The translations under genes were made by a program, and so were the position numbers. A DNA stretch of 64,000 bases from Luteitalea sp. TBR-22 (lineage in GTDB: Bacteria > Acidobacteriota > Vicinamibacteria > Vicinamibacterales > Vicinamibacteraceae): the NCBI RefSeq assembly GCF_016865485.1, contig NZ_AP024452.1, forward strand, positions 2,502,501-2,566,500. Direction: 5' to 3'. Below are positions 63,204-64,000 of this stretch, piece after piece; position 1 is the first letter of the stretch, and the number at the start of each line of letters is the position of its first letter. The notes below the pieces were generated by a model that did not search any database, had not been told where the DNA came from, and saw only the letters and a list, made by a program, of their open reading frames with translations.

Positions 63204-64000
63204 GCGGCCCTCCGCGAAGCGTGTCGGCGAACCAGGGCAGCACGTGCGCCAGCGCGCGATCCACGTGCTCCGGGTCATCGTAGAAATCGGTCTGCTGCCC
63301 CTCGACCCAGGCGAGCTGCCGCGGACCCTGCAAGGCGTCGTGCACCTGCCGCACGTGAGCGGGCAGCACGCAGCCGTCGCCGTGCACCAACAGCGTGGGT
63401 GTCGAGACGCGCGCCGCCGCGCCGAGGCCATCGAACGTGAGCCAGTGCAGCCAGCTCATCTCGTCCATCTCGTTGCGCCACGTCGCGACCGCGCCGCGCT
63501 CCGGGCGCGCGTAGTAGTCCACGGGAAAGAACATGCCGGCACGATCGTCGCCGTCGGCATACGCCGGCACCAGGCGTGGAGACTCGCCGGCCGCCAGTGC
63601 CTGCGCGGCGGCCGCCGCCCGGGCGAGCCGGCTGGCCACGCCCTGGTCGCCGCCATAGAAGGCTTTCACGGTCTCAGCATCGTGGTACCAGCCTGCGACG
63701 CTGGCAAAGGCCCGGATGGGAGCGCCCGCGGCCAGCGCCGCCAGCGCGTACTGGGCGCTGGCGCAGATGGAGAGAAGGCCGAGCGGACGCGAGAGGCCCC
63801 ACTGCCGCAGCACGAAATCGGCGGCTCCCCGGATGTCGCCGATCTTGCGCGTCGGCATCTCGACCTGCCGGGGCGAGCCACCGCTGGCGCCGAAGCCGGC
63901 GAAGTCGAAGGTCAGCGCGGCATAGCCTGCCGTGGCGAGCCGCCGGGCGTAGACGGCCGGCATCTGCTCCTTCACGGTGAGCCACGACCCGGTGACGATG
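63193..64000 (-). CDS. Alpha/beta hydrolase (partial, runs off the window)
   Basis: The frame is open beyond the end of the window. The visible 269 residues start inside the family N-terminus (IVTGSWLTVKEQMPAVYARRLA), with the conserved FDFAGFGASGGSPRQVE. The nucleophile elbow reads LSICASAQY, where Cys replaces the usual Ser. This is typical of the dienelactone-hydrolase-like YcjY group. The later acid is in TLLVHGDGCVLP. The C-terminal His would normally be just after VEGQQTDFYDDPEHVDRALA. The substrate is unknown. It is followed by the SnoaL-like gene with 11 bases of overlap. Confidence 0.8.
   Translation of the reverse strand, partial: IVTGSWLTVKEQMPAVYARRLATAGYAALTFDFAGFGASGGSPRQVEMPTRKIGDIRGAADFVLRQWGLSRPLGLLSICASAQYALAALAAGAPIRAFASVAGWYHDAETVKAFYGGDQGVASRLARAAAAAQALAAGESPRLVPAYADGDDRAGMFFPVDYYARPERGAVATWRNEMDEMSWLHWLTFDGLGAAARVSTPTLLVHGDGCVLPAHVRQVHDALQGPRQLAWVEGQQTDFYDDPEHVDRALAHVLPWFADTLRGGPHAG

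Overview
The window is about 70% G+C chromosomal DNA from a free-living bacterium with a diderm envelope. Support for this includes a Rex/NuoI/ferritin redox set, a CarD-type transcription factor, a PEP-CTERM surface protein, an LpxB-like protein, the non-mevalonate enzyme IspG, and a long batch of MoxR/DUF58/vWA/DUF4175 genes. This mix, with the style of the sequence and many GTG and TTG starts, suggests an acidobacterium, perhaps of the Vicinamibacteria. That assignment is inference from gene content, not from a marker gene. No phage, insertion sequence, CRISPR array or rRNA was seen. The region reads as ordinary core and accessory chromosome, densely packed, with no gene-free stretch over 300 bases.

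Layout. 0-12.7 kb: a GNAT-like/PilZ/ispG operon on the minus strand, a decayed glycerophosphodiester phosphodiesterase beside a MOSC gene, an RRM protein/DEAD-box helicase pair, a cation diffusion facilitator, a PEGA protein/hydrolase pair, two tandem M48 metalloprotease paralogues and a GltS-type symporter. 12.7-25.7 kb: a cardiolipin synthase/zinc-metallopeptidase/coiled-coil operon, a cysteine-cluster protein, tRNA-Leu(CAA), an exported methyltransferase divergent from carD, plsC, a DUF4126/LpxB-like pair, and an OPT transporter with a secreted Ig-like protein. 25.7-41 kb: rex-moaC-acyl-CoA synthetase, ferritin, a LytS/LytR-type two-component system upstream of lepB, a PEP-CTERM protein, nuoI with a fused homocysteine methyltransferase/methylenetetrahydrofolate reductase, a lipid methyltransferase, lon with a glycosyltransferase, and a DinB protein. 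41-46.2 kb: ketosynthase, FAD oxidoreductase, isoprenylcysteine-methyltransferase-like and PIG-V-like mannosyltransferase genes, which look like one lipid-type biosynthetic operon. 46.4-60.7 kb: a TPR gluzincin, DUF4159, MoxR, DUF58, a BatA-like vWA protein, a giant Q-rich DUF4175-like protein, a vWA/GATase-like protein and a caspase-fold protein lacking cysteine. After that come a sulfatase, a SnoaL-like protein and a truncated alpha/beta hydrolase.

The two most notable items are non-canonical. First, degenerate heptanucleotide tandem arrays, often as inverted pairs, sit directly behind stop codons at five or six places. Second, the 14 kb MoxR-vWA cluster ends in a protein that looks like a catalytically dead caspase. 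The ketosynthase/FAD/ICMT trio resembles the type III polyketide srs arrangement but uses a FabF-type enzyme instead.
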